From positions 1 to 41,970 of the forward strand of contig JAFZOY010000128.1 in assembly GCA_017552705.1 (NCBI GenBank): a DNA stretch of 41,970 nt, read 5' to 3'. Shown in pieces: positions 7,376 through 17,432 of the stretch. Within the stretch, counting starts at the first letter, position 1, and every line of letters begins with the position of its first letter. The DNA comes from Bacteroidales bacterium (GTDB taxonomy: Bacteria; Bacteroidota; Bacteroidia; Bacteroidales; UBA1715). The notes below the pieces were generated by a model, which saw only the letters and a list, made by a program, of their open reading frames with translations, did no database searches and had not been told where the DNA came from. The translations under genes and the position numbers were made by a program.

Positions 7376-8581
7376 CTATTCTTTCACAAACTTATACGAT
7401 TCCCCATTTGCCATTAGCACATACGTTCCTGCTTGTAACATAGAGACATTTATCTCTGCCGAAAACCCTACATTTTGTTGCAACAGAAGTTTGCCTTGCA
7501 AGTCAAAAATTTTGATTTCGTTGTTGGCAGAGGGCAAGGTTAGGGTTAGAATGTCTTTTACGGGATTGGGGGCAAGGGTGATTTGTTGGGATTCAATTGG
7601 CTCAATTGCTGTTTGTTCGCAGTAACAAGTTTCGTACTTTGGATTTTGCCATAAGGGACGAGAATATGTATCATACGAATACAAAACAGGATTAAATTGT
7701 ACACATAACAATTCCTGAGTGTATCCTGTTGGAATTTTGTCGAAATGGGAACAATAAATACTTCCAATATCTTTTATCCATACATCGTTGATAAATTCAA
7801 AACGCGGTTTCCTATAAATTCCAACATCAACCGTGTCAATGGAGCGTAGCGTTTGGTCATTAAAGGTTTCGTTAGGCTTAAGATTGAAATCATACAACAA
7901 CGTTTCTTTTTTGGTTTCCAAATCAAGGGCAAAAACTTTGTTGGCTTCTTCTCGTATATAAACTACATCGTTCCATGTTTTCCCATTATCGTAAGAACCT
8001 TCTAATAATAGATAAATTTGTGTATTCTGATTGTATGTGACAAAAGAAAGTGGGTTTTCTATAATATTTTCGTCATAAATAGTTTTATATCTATATTGTG
8101 ACGTACTAACAATATGATTGTCTTTATCTTTCGTTACAAATGTCCACATTGTTTTACCAGAGCCAAAGGAGAACGCTGGACAGATGTAAGGTATGGATTC
8201 CATATGGCAAGTTTCAGAAATTTCTTGAGAATAACCATAAGAAATCGTATAATCAATAGAAAGATAATCGTCTGTTATTGTGCCATAACCCCTATAGTCA
8301 TCATTTTCTAATTTGTAAGAAGAGAATTTAATCTGATTGTTCTCAATTGTTGCCACAAGAGTAACATCATCGTACCCTCCGAGATCCATAAAGTCTATAT
8401 ATACGGTATCGTTTGTAAAATAGTATAGTGAAAAATAAGTTTGTTGTTCGTATTTTGTTTTTGGGGACGATGTTGATATACAGATATATGTAACTGGGTA
8501 AGATTTCTTGTCACCGTTATTTTGTGCATAACCAAATTGTACACACAAACAAACACAGAGCAATAAAAGAAGTCGTTTCAT
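7376..8581 (-). CDS. T9SS-secreted protein of unknown function
   Basis: The 401-residue protein has a signal peptide (residues 1-19, ending in YAQ) and a C-terminal type A sorting domain of about 70 residues. The sorting domain contains a LAPNPVKD start, an IKIFDLQGKLL core and a LQAGTYVL-x5-SYKFVKE end, which directs transport through the type IX secretion system and attachment to the cell surface. The middle part (about 25-320) is rich in Tyr, Thr and Asp, looks all-beta, and I do not recognise a family. It is monocistronic, convergent with the SPFH gene and divergent from the CAP-domain gene. Confidence 0.78.
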   Translation of the reverse strand: MKRLLLLLCVCLCVQFGYAQNNGDKKSYPVTYICISTSSPKTKYEQQTYFSLYYFTNDTVYIDFMDLGGYDDVTLVATIENNQIKFSSYKLENDDYRGYGTITDDYLSIDYTISYGYSQEISETCHMESIPYICPAFSFGSGKTMWTFVTKDKDNHIVSTSQYRYKTIYDENIIENPLSFVTYNQNTQIYLLLEGSYDNGKTWNDVVYIREEANKVFALDLETKKETLLYDFNLKPNETFNDQTLRSIDTVDVGIYRKPRFEFINDVWIKDIGSIYCSHFDKIPTGYTQELLCVQFNPVLYSYDTYSRPLWQNPKYETCYCEQTAIEPIESQQITLAPNPVKDILTLTLPSANNEIKIFDLQGKLLLQQNVGFSAEINVSMLQAGTYVLMANGESYKFVKE

Positions 8582-8818
8582 ACTATTATTATCTTATTAT
8601 TGTTCAAAGCAACCCTTTATATCAATTGTCAAGGAGCTACCTAATTCTACACTTTTTACTTTTAAGGTTAATTTTCACAAATCTAAAAAGTAAACGAACA
8701 AAAAACAAATAAAGATTACTTAATGTTATGGTTCATACATTATGTGAATTGAAATTTATGATTCTGTTTTCTACGTTGGGCAAATTTTGTATTTTAGCAT
8801 ATTGAAAATATATTGAAT

Positions 8819-10729
8819 ATGAAGAACTATATCTCCAGTATCCTTGCAATTCTTTGGGCAATGTTTCCGTATGTGGTATTCTCCCAGAACTATCTCACGT
8901 TTACAGCTTTGGAAAGTTCTGCGGTGGCAATTGTAAATAACGGTTCGTCGGCTCCCGATGTGCAATATTCATTTGATGGAACAACGTGGCAATCGTTTGT
9001 TTCGGGCAAGTCGGTCTCGCTGGCTGCATTTCAGTCAATGTATGTGAGAGGAAACAATGCGGCAGGTTTTTCGTCGTCGGAAGAAGATTACACCTCGTTT
9101 GTGATGACAGGAGCAATCAGTGCTTCGGGAAGTGTGATGAGTTTGATTGACCAAACGGGCGAAGCAACAGTGATTCCCTGTAATGCTTGTTTTATGAACT
9201 TGTTTAATGGGTGTAATGCTCTGGTTTCTGCACCCGAACTTCCTGCAACAACGTTGACGGAGAAATGCTACTATATGATGTTTATGGGATGTGGTCAGTT
9301 GGTTGTCGCACCGGATTTGCCAGCAACGGAGCTTAAGAAAGAATGCTATTTAGGAATGTTTTTCAACACCAATCTGCAAAAAATGACTGTCGGTTTTTCC
9401 GATTGGAACGTGGCAGGTAATGCCACATATTCGTTGTCGTACAATATCTACGACTGCCTGCAAGGCGTAATCAACTGTCCTGCTGGATTGGAAATAAAAC
9501 GTAACGATGCGAATGGTGGACATTACATTCCTAGTTATTGGTTGGTGAATCCTCATACAGTTACAGTTTCTGATGATTCAAAAGAATATGTGACGGTTAA
9601 ACCGTCGATATTTGCAGAGCATTATCCCAAAATTGAAAGTCCCTATTCAGTTGACCGCACCGTGTCGGTTTTCACCGAAAACGAAAAAGAATTGGCTAAT
9701 ACGGCGCGCAACTGCGACTATTTGACTGATACGGAAAAGGAAATGATTCAACTGCTGAATCTTGTGAGAATGGATGGAATTAAGTTCACCAATGAATTTC
9801 TGTTGGATATGGTTGGCTCCAGAAACGAGTATGAATCTTCGTTGATAGAAGACCTGAAAAGTGTACGCGATTTGCCACTTTTGTACCCTAACAAGAAATT
9901 GTATGATGCCGCCCTCTACCATAATAAGGAAATGGCGGAGCTAAACAGTTTGCAGCATGAATCTGCTGATGGCTCTGATCCGGGGGAACGTGTGCGGAAA
10001 TTCTATGATTGGGCACATATTACCGAAAATATCGCCTATGGAGTGGAGCCAGAGTCTGCGTTGCCTCTTTTGCTCGGCTATCTTGTTGACGAAGCAAGTA
10101 TTTCGAGCGAGAAATATGGACACAGATACAATATCATCCGTTCAACAGAATGTTCGAGAATCGGATTTTCTATTTACTATGATAAAGTAAACAAAAAATA
10201 TTGGGACACACAGGATTTTACTGATGCGAACGATGATTATGCCTGGGAATATGAGAATAGTTATTCGCAGGAGGAAACAGTGGAATTTACCATTGCCGAC
10301 AGAAGCGCCGACGGCGTTTCGCTTGAAAAAGTACTGCTCAACAATGTTGAACTTTCCGTTTCTGACTACAAAGGTAGTTTTGCTATGAAAGATTTCACTT
10401 CGGATGTGGTGATTACGGCGGTGTATTCTGATGGTTCGGGCTCTACTCCTGGAGATGAAATAATAGATGCGTGTGCTAATTTGCAGAACAAAGTTGCTGT
10501 GTATGCCTATCCAAATCCCGCAAAATCCTTTGCCGATGTGGTCGTTGAGGTGGATGGCATTGCCGATTTCACACAGTTAACTCTTTCAATCTTCGATGCG
10601 AATGGCCATGTTGTGAAGGTTGTTGATTCCGTCGCAAAACAAAACATTGTGCAATTGCCGTCGGGGATTTATACGGGAATTGTGAGCGATGGAAGTCTCA
10701 CGAAGTCGTTTCAGGTAGTGGTTCGGTAG
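8819..10729 (+). CDS. T9SS-secreted surface protein with CAP domain
   Basis: The 636-residue protein starts at the ATG at 8819 (a TTG two codons earlier is less likely), with a signal peptide ending in VFSQ. Residues about 20-250 contain repeated units of the APELPATTL-x-CYYMMFMGC kind seen in BspA-like Bacteroidetes surface proteins. Residues about 300-470 match the CAP/SCP-PR1 domain: LLNLVRMDG, a central HN-type helix, HITENIAYG and GHRYNII. A T9SS type A sorting domain follows (YPNPAKSFADVVVEV, ending QVVVR). CAP domains in bacteria are linked to lipid binding or protease-like roles, but here the activity is unknown. The stop codon directly abuts the stop of the convergent flippase gene. 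Confidence 0.8.
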   Translation: MKNYISSILAILWAMFPYVVFSQNYLTFTALESSAVAIVNNGSSAPDVQYSFDGTTWQSFVSGKSVSLAAFQSMYVRGNNAAGFSSSEEDYTSFVMTGAISASGSVMSLIDQTGEATVIPCNACFMNLFNGCNALVSAPELPATTLTEKCYYMMFMGCGQLVVAPDLPATELKKECYLGMFFNTNLQKMTVGFSDWNVAGNATYSLSYNIYDCLQGVINCPAGLEIKRNDANGGHYIPSYWLVNPHTVTVSDDSKEYVTVKPSIFAEHYPKIESPYSVDRTVSVFTENEKELANTARNCDYLTDTEKEMIQLLNLVRMDGIKFTNEFLLDMVGSRNEYESSLIEDLKSVRDLPLLYPNKKLYDAALYHNKEMAELNSLQHESADGSDPGERVRKFYDWAHITENIAYGVEPESALPLLLGYLVDEASISSEKYGHRYNIIRSTECSRIGFSIYYDKVNKKYWDTQDFTDANDDYAWEYENSYSQEETVEFTIADRSADGVSLEKVLLNNVELSVSDYKGSFAMKDFTSDVVITAVYSDGSGSTPGDEIIDACANLQNKVAVYAYPNPAKSFADVVVEVDGIADFTQLTLSIFDANGHVVKVVDSVAKQNIVQLPSGIYTGIVSDGSLTKSFQVVVR

Positions 10730-12223
10730 TTATTTCTTTATACCGATTTTTCTGAGGAAGTCGTTGGCGAGTTCGTTAACGTCGTCGGAAATATGGAAAA
10801 AGTAAACCAGTGAGCAGAATAGAATTGTTATGATTCCGCTTTTTATGGCAATGTTTGCTATAAGGTTTTCGGTCTCGGGAATGCAAATGGTTATGCCAAA
10901 GGAAATTAAGCCAAAAACTAAAATCAAAATATGTTTGAACGAATATGGCTGCAATTTGAATTTACGATTGACGTATGAGAACGCAACAAGATTGTAGAGT
11001 ATTCGGGCAAACGACGACGATGCTGCCGCTCCTACGATGCCGTATGTGGGTATTGCCACAAGGTTTAGTAGAATAATGACAATAATTAGTCCGATAGTCC
11101 AGTGCGAGAGCTTTTGGTATTTGGGCGAATTGCTTACAATGTCTTTGTTTACGCCAGCCGCCATGTCGCTCAAATAAAATATGCCAATAAAAATGATGAC
11201 TCCTCGTCCGATGCCGAATTTCTCAGGTAGAATCTGGAAAATGTAATCAAGGTTCACGCAAAGCCCGAAGAACACTAATGTGCCGATAATGAGCAACGTG
11301 AGCGTACTTTTTTCGTAAATCAGTTGCAATTGTTCGCGGTCGTTTCGTTTCCATGCTTCGGCAACCAGCGTTGAGGTGATTTTCTGCAGCGCGCGGTTTG
11401 GCATAATCACCATTGTGGCGAAATACGAGCACGTTGTGTAAATTCCCACATGTGCGAGCGGACTTTCTATCATCAGCTTCTCAATCATAATTTGGTCGAT
11501 ATTGATAACGACAATATTTGCCGAGGTTATAATCATTCCGTACATACTTACACGGAACAGTTCCTTCGCCATATCCTTGTTGATGAGCGAGAAATCGGGG
11601 CGGAGAAACAATTGTCCATCGCCGATGAGCGCCACAATCATATATACGAGAATAATCGCATAGCACACCACATACCAATGCGCAAATGCGTTGAAGTTGA
11701 ATAAATGGAATCCATAACAGATTGTGAGTATGAACGTTAGAACTCTCAACATCACTTCTTTCATAAAAAGTCCCCGTGTGGCTTTTAGGAGCGCTTTTGT
11801 GTAGTTGTCGAAAATGTTGAAGAACGCCACGCAGATAAACATTGGGACAATCAGAATTGCGTAGTCCTGCATAAGATTGCCGCTTTTGCTGTTGTTTTGG
11901 ATGAGGTAGGGGTACAATAAATAGAAAATTCCTATGGAAAGGATTGCCGCCACCGTGACCACGGCAATGGTGAGGAACAGAAATCCATTGTGTTTCTTTT
12001 CCTTATTTTTGAAATAGGGAAACATTCTTGTGATGGTGTTCACAAAGCCCGCCGAGGCGAACTGGGCGAACAGAGTTCCGTAGGTCACCAAAAGATTGAG
12101 CATACCAATTTGGTCGGCTTCAAGATAGTTGGGAAACAGCAAAGCACTCGTCACAAAGCCTAACGCCGCGCCGAGATAAACCCATGCGGAGCCAACAAGC
12201 GACTGAGTGCGAACAATTCCCAT
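10730..12223 (-). CDS. polysaccharide flippase of the Wzx/MATE-like superfamily
   Basis: The 497-residue protein is almost entirely hydrophobic, with about 12-14 membrane segments. It matches the polysaccharide biosynthesis/MurJ-MATE-like (MOP) superfamily: an N-terminal SLVGSAWVYLGAALGF helix, and a conserved IDQIMIEKL segment after the sixth or so helix. Such proteins flip lipid-linked oligosaccharides across the inner membrane; the substrate is unknown. Its ATG overlaps the TAA of the YfhO-like gene by 1 bp, so the two are coupled. Confidence 0.83.
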   Translation of the reverse strand: MGIVRTQSLVGSAWVYLGAALGFVTSALLFPNYLEADQIGMLNLLVTYGTLFAQFASAGFVNTITRMFPYFKNKEKKHNGFLFLTIAVVTVAAILSIGIFYLLYPYLIQNNSKSGNLMQDYAILIVPMFICVAFFNIFDNYTKALLKATRGLFMKEVMLRVLTFILTICYGFHLFNFNAFAHWYVVCYAIILVYMIVALIGDGQLFLRPDFSLINKDMAKELFRVSMYGMIITSANIVVINIDQIMIEKLMIESPLAHVGIYTTCSYFATMVIMPNRALQKITSTLVAEAWKRNDREQLQLIYEKSTLTLLIIGTLVFFGLCVNLDYIFQILPEKFGIGRGVIIFIGIFYLSDMAAGVNKDIVSNSPKYQKLSHWTIGLIIVIILLNLVAIPTYGIVGAAASSSFARILYNLVAFSYVNRKFKLQPYSFKHILILVFGLISFGITICIPETENLIANIAIKSGIITILFCSLVYFFHISDDVNELANDFLRKIGIKK

Positions 12224-14655
12224 TATGCAACCTCTTCGTTATTTTTTTTCAATGCAGAATAGATTTCGTAACCAATTGCTGCAAAGAAACTTATGAGCAG
12301 TATGATTGAGAATATCAGTGAAACGACATCGGTTTTGTGGAACAATGTCGGTTCGAATTTGAAGACAATCTCGTGGTTGCCAGCAGGAATTTCCAATGCA
12401 CGAAGCACGTAGTTCACACGGAAATGCGGTGTCAAATTGCCGTCGATATAGGCATTCCAACCTTTTTTGAAGTAGATTTCAGAGAACACGGCAACACCGT
12501 TTTGTGCGTTGTTTGATGTGTAGTGCAATTCAATTGGAGAATACGAATTCAATTTGATTGACGCAGCTGAATCAACCTTGAACGTTGTGTCGGCAACGGT
12601 GAATTGTTTGTCAACGTAGGCATTTTCCGCAGGCGTGAAATCTTTCGACATAATTGATGCAAGTTCTGCGTTTGCATTTGGTACAATGTGTAAATTCTTC
12701 ACAAACCATGCATTTCCCATAGCTTGATCGTTGAGTTGCGCAATTGGATAATTGTCGTCGGCGTTTACAATGAAATATTTGGTATTCAACATATTATACA
12801 CGTTCCAATTCTGTTTTGACAAGCAGGAATCAATCAAATCTTGGTAACGGCTGAGTTTTGCACCGTGGTAGCCGCCAATCGATTTATGGAAATATGATGT
12901 GCTTGCGTCGTTGAACGGGCTTACTGTCAGGTTCATCACACGGAAATTCGGGTCGGTATCTTGCAGAATCATACGGTTCGCGCGTGTTGGCTGGAATAAG
13001 TACTCTGATTTTTTGCGGAAATCAGTTTCGTTGAGGTACCGTTTGTTTACAGGGTACATGTCAACCACCACGATAATCGCCAATAAAATCATTGCCACTG
13101 TAGGTTGTAGTTTTTTGAATCGGAACAACGCAAGTACAATGTAGGTGCCCACTACAATCAGCAGTGAACGCCACAAATCCGACAACATCATAGCTTTTCT
13201 GTCGGCTTGTAGGGCAGGAAGAAGCCAGTCGGGAAGCATTTCGGCGTCGTGTGGGCCTTGATACGACCAGAGTCCCGCAGTGAAAATCAACAAAAGCAAC
13301 AATCCGCCAACAATTCCAAGTGCAATGGATAGTTTCTTAAATGAAAATGCTGTGTCTTCGTCGCTGAAAAACTTCTTTAATGCGAGAATGCCGAGTAGCG
13401 GTATTGAAAATTCCGCAATTATAAGCACCATCGAAACTGTACGGAATCGGTTGTAGCCGGGAACATAGTCGAGGAAGAAATTTGTGAGTAGCATAAAATT
13501 ACTTCCCCAAGCCAAGGCTATGGAAAGCCCCGTGATAATTACAATCCACCATTTTAACGGTCCCGTGACGTAGAGCAGTCCAAAGACAAACAAAAATATC
13601 ACAATGGCACCAATGTAAACGGGGCCTGACGTAAATACTTGGTCGCCCCAATATGTCGGCATGCTCTTTATGTGCGATTTTGCGTTAGGAACGCCATTTT
13701 GTTTCAATGTCTTGTACACTTCGGAATCAGTGTCAAGCTTGCCTGCGGTTGCTCCACCTTTGAAGTTTGGCACAAGTAGGTTGAGTGTCTCATCGATGCC
13801 GTAACTCCATGTGGTAGCATAGTCTTTGTCGAGACCTTGTGATTGTTTTTCTTCGGTAACCAAATCCGATTTTCCACGGATTGATTCCCGTGTGTAGTCA
13901 TAAACTGAATAAAAACGGCTGAAATCAGAGCCTACGGCAAGTATCAGACCGATAAGCAGAAACAACGATGGTTTTATAAAATCACGTTTGAATTCCTTTT
14001 CCTTGATGGATTTATGTATGGCGAAACAAACCAATACAATACAGATTATGGCGGTGTAGTAGGTGATTTGTAAGTGGTTGGCAATCAATTGCAATGCCAT
14101 TGCCATGGTGAACACAGCCGTGCCAAGCAAAAGTTTCCGTTGCCAATACACCGCATAAACCGAAGCGATTATGAGCGGCATATAGCCAAGTGCGATTGCC
14201 TTGGTGACGTGTCCAGCCTCGATAATAATGAAAAAGTACGTTGAAAGTCCGTAGAACAAACCTCCCAGTCCCGCTAATCCAATAGGCATATTGACCAGCA
14301 GCAATGCTATGAACGCCCATACAAAATACATAAGCACAATCATTTCGGGGTGTTCGATAGAGGTGTGGAAGAATTTGTAGATTGGGTCGACGAGATTCAT
14401 TGTTGTGATATGGGTAAGGTATGTTGGCATTCCGCTGAACATGGAATTCGTCCACAATGGCGTTACACCAGTTTCCTTTTCAAACGTGAGAGCCTCGTTT
14501 GCAGTTCCCAAATATTGTAGCACGTCGTGCTGGCGAAGTTCCTTGCCTTCGAATATCGGGCTGAAATATGTTAACACTATTGCCGCAAAACAAAGAATAA
14601 TTGCTATGCTAATAAGTATAGGTTTGTAATTGAACGATTTAAGATTGATATTCAT
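12223..14655 (-). CDS. YfhO-family membrane protein
   Basis: The 810-residue protein has about 12 membrane segments in the first 540 residues and a soluble C-terminal part (about 545-770) before a last membrane helix near 780-800. This layout, the early acidic loop (QHDVLQYL near 42) and the ETGVTPLWTNSMFSGMPTYL segment match YfhO proteins. In Bacillus YfhO decorates lipoteichoic acid with sugars; these are GT-C-like enzymes using undecaprenyl-linked donors. In Gram-negative Bacteroidetes the acceptor is unknown. Overlap with the flippase gene suggests joint work in surface glycan export or modification. Confidence 0.82.
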   Translation of the reverse strand: MNINLKSFNYKPILISIAIILCFAAIVLTYFSPIFEGKELRQHDVLQYLGTANEALTFEKETGVTPLWTNSMFSGMPTYLTHITTMNLVDPIYKFFHTSIEHPEMIVLMYFVWAFIALLLVNMPIGLAGLGGLFYGLSTYFFIIIEAGHVTKAIALGYMPLIIASVYAVYWQRKLLLGTAVFTMAMALQLIANHLQITYYTAIICIVLVCFAIHKSIKEKEFKRDFIKPSLFLLIGLILAVGSDFSRFYSVYDYTRESIRGKSDLVTEEKQSQGLDKDYATTWSYGIDETLNLLVPNFKGGATAGKLDTDSEVYKTLKQNGVPNAKSHIKSMPTYWGDQVFTSGPVYIGAIVIFLFVFGLLYVTGPLKWWIVIITGLSIALAWGSNFMLLTNFFLDYVPGYNRFRTVSMVLIIAEFSIPLLGILALKKFFSDEDTAFSFKKLSIALGIVGGLLLLLIFTAGLWSYQGPHDAEMLPDWLLPALQADRKAMMLSDLWRSLLIVVGTYIVLALFRFKKLQPTVAMILLAIIVVVDMYPVNKRYLNETDFRKKSEYLFQPTRANRMILQDTDPNFRVMNLTVSPFNDASTSYFHKSIGGYHGAKLSRYQDLIDSCLSKQNWNVYNMLNTKYFIVNADDNYPIAQLNDQAMGNAWFVKNLHIVPNANAELASIMSKDFTPAENAYVDKQFTVADTTFKVDSAASIKLNSYSPIELHYTSNNAQNGVAVFSEIYFKKGWNAYIDGNLTPHFRVNYVLRALEIPAGNHEIVFKFEPTLFHKTDVVSLIFSIILLISFFAAIGYEIYSALKKNNEEVA

Positions 14656-14691
14656 ATTAGTAAATATTTGTGCAAAAATAAACTTTTTATG

Positions 14692-15846
14692 TTAAAATGC
14701 CTCACGCATCGTAACATATACGCCTGAATCACCGAAACTGCCGCGTCCGTAGTCCAATCTTACGTTGATATTGTTCTTCGTGTCGCTTTGGAATCGGATT
14801 CCAGCACCAAACACGTGTTTTATCTGGTTGAAGCAAAATTCCGAGAATCGAGCGTACGTATTGCCAATGCCACCAAAAGCCACCACGCTGAACCGTCCCC
14901 AGATGTGCTTACGAAGCTCGGCTTGTGCGTAATATGCATTCTTGTCGATATAAATATATTTGTTTGAAATGCCGCGCATACGCGTTTGTCCACCCAATTG
15001 GTAGAGGCAGTAAAACGGGCTGTCGCCATCGCTGAGTCCGTTGAATAGTTGGCATGCGAGAATCAAGTCTTTGTATAGAGTAATGTATTTTCGGATGTCG
15101 AGTTCTATGCAATAAAAAGTGTAGGCATTTTTATCAATGCGAGGAAAATACTTTGCTCCGAAAGTGATGTATTCTCCATGGGCGGGATAGTTCACGTGGT
15201 CGCGGCGGTCGAAAATAAAATGTGGCCCAAAACCGACCAACCAATTATTTTTGATTTCGGGTAAGTCGAACCCGTTTCCGTTAGCCCCGAGCGAGGAACA
15301 TTCACGGTAGGAAATGTCGAACATAAAGCCGAGGTAGCAGGTCGATGAGATTTCCTTCGACACGTTTCCACTGAGCCGCAGATCGTTCATGTCGAATTTC
15401 ACTGGGTCGGTGTTCAGCGTATCGTTGCCGATACCGTAGAATTTATCGGGCGAAATCTGATACTGAACCAGCGTGTTGACCACAATGCCGTTGCTTGCGT
15501 AAATAACCATATCGGAACAAAAGTTCAGCCATTTTTTAGTGGAATACGACAGCGAATTTGTGATGGAAGTGGGGCGGTAGAATTTGATTTTTCGTTTATC
15601 CTTTTCCTTTGGCTCAATCGAAACGAGCGAAAGTACACCGAGCGACAATCCACTTGCCGGGTCAAGTCCCGCTGTGGGGTAGTATTTCACCGAAGTCCGA
15701 CCATGGTTGTATTCGAATTTGTTCATCACACGATCGATGATGTTTTCCTTCGGCAATGAATCGGAAGAAGCGTTCGCGGTGCTGTCGCTTTGGGCGGCAC
15801 AAATGCCCGAAAGCAAGAGTAGTATAATGAGTAGCCGAAATCTCAT
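14692..15846 (-). CDS. BamA/TamA-type (Omp85) outer-membrane beta-barrel protein
   Basis: From the ATG at 15846 the protein has 384 residues with a signal peptide (RLLIILLLLSGICAAQ). A further in-frame start at 15906 would only add a polar stretch before it. The remainder shows alternating amphipathic strands, conserved surface-antigen (D15) features such as a LGGQTRMRG segment and FGPHFIFDRRDH, and a C-terminal Phe as expected for barrel assembly. No POTRA domains are present, so this is a short barrel-only member, possibly a lipid or enzyme-associated porin rather than an insertase. It lies 36 bp upstream of the YfhO-like gene on the same strand and may be co-transcribed. Confidence 0.77.
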   Translation of the reverse strand: MRFRLLIILLLLSGICAAQSDSTANASSDSLPKENIIDRVMNKFEYNHGRTSVKYYPTAGLDPASGLSLGVLSLVSIEPKEKDKRKIKFYRPTSITNSLSYSTKKWLNFCSDMVIYASNGIVVNTLVQYQISPDKFYGIGNDTLNTDPVKFDMNDLRLSGNVSKEISSTCYLGFMFDISYRECSSLGANGNGFDLPEIKNNWLVGFGPHFIFDRRDHVNYPAHGEYITFGAKYFPRIDKNAYTFYCIELDIRKYITLYKDLILACQLFNGLSDGDSPFYCLYQLGGQTRMRGISNKYIYIDKNAYYAQAELRKHIWGRFSVVAFGGIGNTYARFSEFCFNQIKHVFGAGIRFQSDTKNNINVRLDYGRGSFGDSGVYVTMREAF

Positions 15847-15952
15847 TCTATTGTGAATGACGTTTTGTTTTTTGCAAAGATGTAAAAAAATGGAGATAAA
15901 GCACACTTTTGCAAAAGGTTTTTCTTAAAAGATTCAAGTTGGTGCCAAATCC

Positions 15953-16975
15953 CTAATGTTTTGTTCCGTCAATGTTTATTTTGTTTCCGTCAGGAAGAAG
16001 AATATAGAATTCACCGTTTTTGAAAATCTTTTGTGGCTTTGCTGAATTTTTATAATCATTTAACGAAGTAATACCTGTCTTACTTTGATACAAAGCGACA
16101 ACAATTATGTCTTTCTTTACATTTTCAATTTCCTTGCTCCAACCTATGAATGTGTAACCATCATGAGAGGGAGACGTTTCTGGTTCGCCGGTTGCGTTGC
16201 CACCTTCCTCAACTTTCTCCGTACCAAGTTCTGTACCATCCCAATCAAGATAGGTGATGGTATAGAGATTAACTCCATATCGTTCGTTGAAATCTTTAAT
16301 AATCATCGTGAGAAAGTCTATATCATACTGGTACATTGTAGAATCATAGTAGGCACGAAAATCCACATCCTTTTGGATTTGTTTTAACGCTTCGTCAACT
16401 GTTATTATGCCGTCTTCTTTTGAGCGCACTATCGTGTGTCTTTTACTATAATACGAATATGGCTCGGTGTTCACAAAAGTCGATAACCGAGGATTTGTTG
16501 TTAGTTCAGAGAGAAAGTTTGTTAGAATAGAATTTAATTCTTTATAGTCAAATTGTTGTTTCAGTGAGACGTATTTTGGCAGTTCCACATTGCAAGACCA
16601 AGATAAAGCAGATTGACTATAATATGTGGTCATGTTTCCTCCTCGGCTTGAAGGTTTATTTGGAACAAGACGAAGCGTTATATTCATACTTTCTGCCGAT
16701 ATTGTGTCAAGGAATGATTTTTCTCCTAAAATAATGCACCAATCTCGGAATATAGTTCCGTGTTCTTCGACTGCAACGGCGTGTGTAACATTGTCATATT
16801 CAAATGTATAATAATAATACTTTCTATCGGTATATTGATCTTGGTATTTGTCAGGATATAAACCACCTTGTCCTTCCGTACAATACGTGTATGTTGCTTT
16901 GACGGTATCGCATTGCGCCATAACAAATTCGAGGAAGTTTATGAAAATAATTGTTAAGAGAACATATCGCTTCAT
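15953..16975 (-). CDS. secreted protein with InlB B-type repeat
   Basis: The 340-residue protein has a signal peptide (residues 1-20, ending VMAQ). I do not recognise the N-terminal domain (about 25-230), which has a WSCNVELPKY and DFLTMIIKDFNERYG segment. Residues about 240-300 match one Listeria-Bacteroides (InlB B/Flg_new) repeat: ITYLDWDGTELGTEKVEEG, then HDGYTFIGWSKEI. These beta-grasp repeats occur in surface proteins. No T9SS sorting domain is visible at the C-terminus. A terminator just upstream separates it from the small secreted protein gene. Confidence 0.68.
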   Translation of the reverse strand: MKRYVLLTIIFINFLEFVMAQCDTVKATYTYCTEGQGGLYPDKYQDQYTDRKYYYYTFEYDNVTHAVAVEEHGTIFRDWCIILGEKSFLDTISAESMNITLRLVPNKPSSRGGNMTTYYSQSALSWSCNVELPKYVSLKQQFDYKELNSILTNFLSELTTNPRLSTFVNTEPYSYYSKRHTIVRSKEDGIITVDEALKQIQKDVDFRAYYDSTMYQYDIDFLTMIIKDFNERYGVNLYTITYLDWDGTELGTEKVEEGGNATGEPETSPSHDGYTFIGWSKEIENVKKDIIVVALYQSKTGITSLNDYKNSAKPQKIFKNGEFYILLPDGNKINIDGTKH

Positions 16976-16985
16976 AAATTATAGA

Positions 16986-17014
16986 TTAAAAAATGCTGTC
17001 CCGAAGAACAGCAT
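16986..17014 (-). terminator. terminator of the lipoprotein/small secreted protein pair
   Basis: A 7-bp stem (ATGCTGT, 17008-17014 with 16993-16999) with an 8-nt loop is followed by a T run on the minus strand. It sits 69 bp after the stop at 17083 and 11 bp before the start of the next minus-strand gene. Confidence 0.78.
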
Positions 17015-17082
17015 CTCGTTTTTAATTAACTATTTGTATAATTTAACTTATTGAAGTTTTGTTAACGTTTTTGTCAATACAA

Positions 17083-17427
17083 TTACTTATTAACTTTCTT
17101 TTTTAGAATCCAATGAGTTTTCATTTCCCCATCGCCTTTTACAACATAGCATTGGTCGATTTCCCAACCTTGCTGTGCCATGTAGTTCATTGCGTCAATC
17201 ATCGAGTTGAACGACTGAACTTTACCGCTCTCGTCTTTGATTCTTTGGTCGGTGAATAGGGTTTTTGCCTCACCATAGTCAATCGAAACCTTTACTTTTC
17301 CTGTTAGAGAAAGAAGTTTTTCATACCCAACCATGTCGCAATATACGTATGTTGGGTCGGGATTGTTTGCATATACGGAACCTGCAAGAACTCCGCATAA
17401 AAATAGTATCGAAAGGAATTTCTTCAT
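17083..17427 (-). CDS. small secreted protein of unknown function
   Basis: The 114-residue protein has a signal peptide (residues 1-20, ending VYAN). The mature part of about 93 residues contains a DAMNYMAQQGWEIDQCYVV segment and ends in basic HWILKKKVNK. The pattern of a helix followed by GWE and a short beta strand recalls small DUF4177-like proteins, but the match is loose and I assign no function. It follows the lipoprotein gene by 5 bp and shares its promoter. Confidence 0.65.
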   Translation of the reverse strand: MKKFLSILFLCGVLAGSVYANNPDPTYVYCDMVGYEKLLSLTGKVKVSIDYGEAKTLFTDQRIKDESGKVQSFNSMIDAMNYMAQQGWEIDQCYVVKGDGEMKTHWILKKKVNK

Positions 17428-17432
17428 AATTA

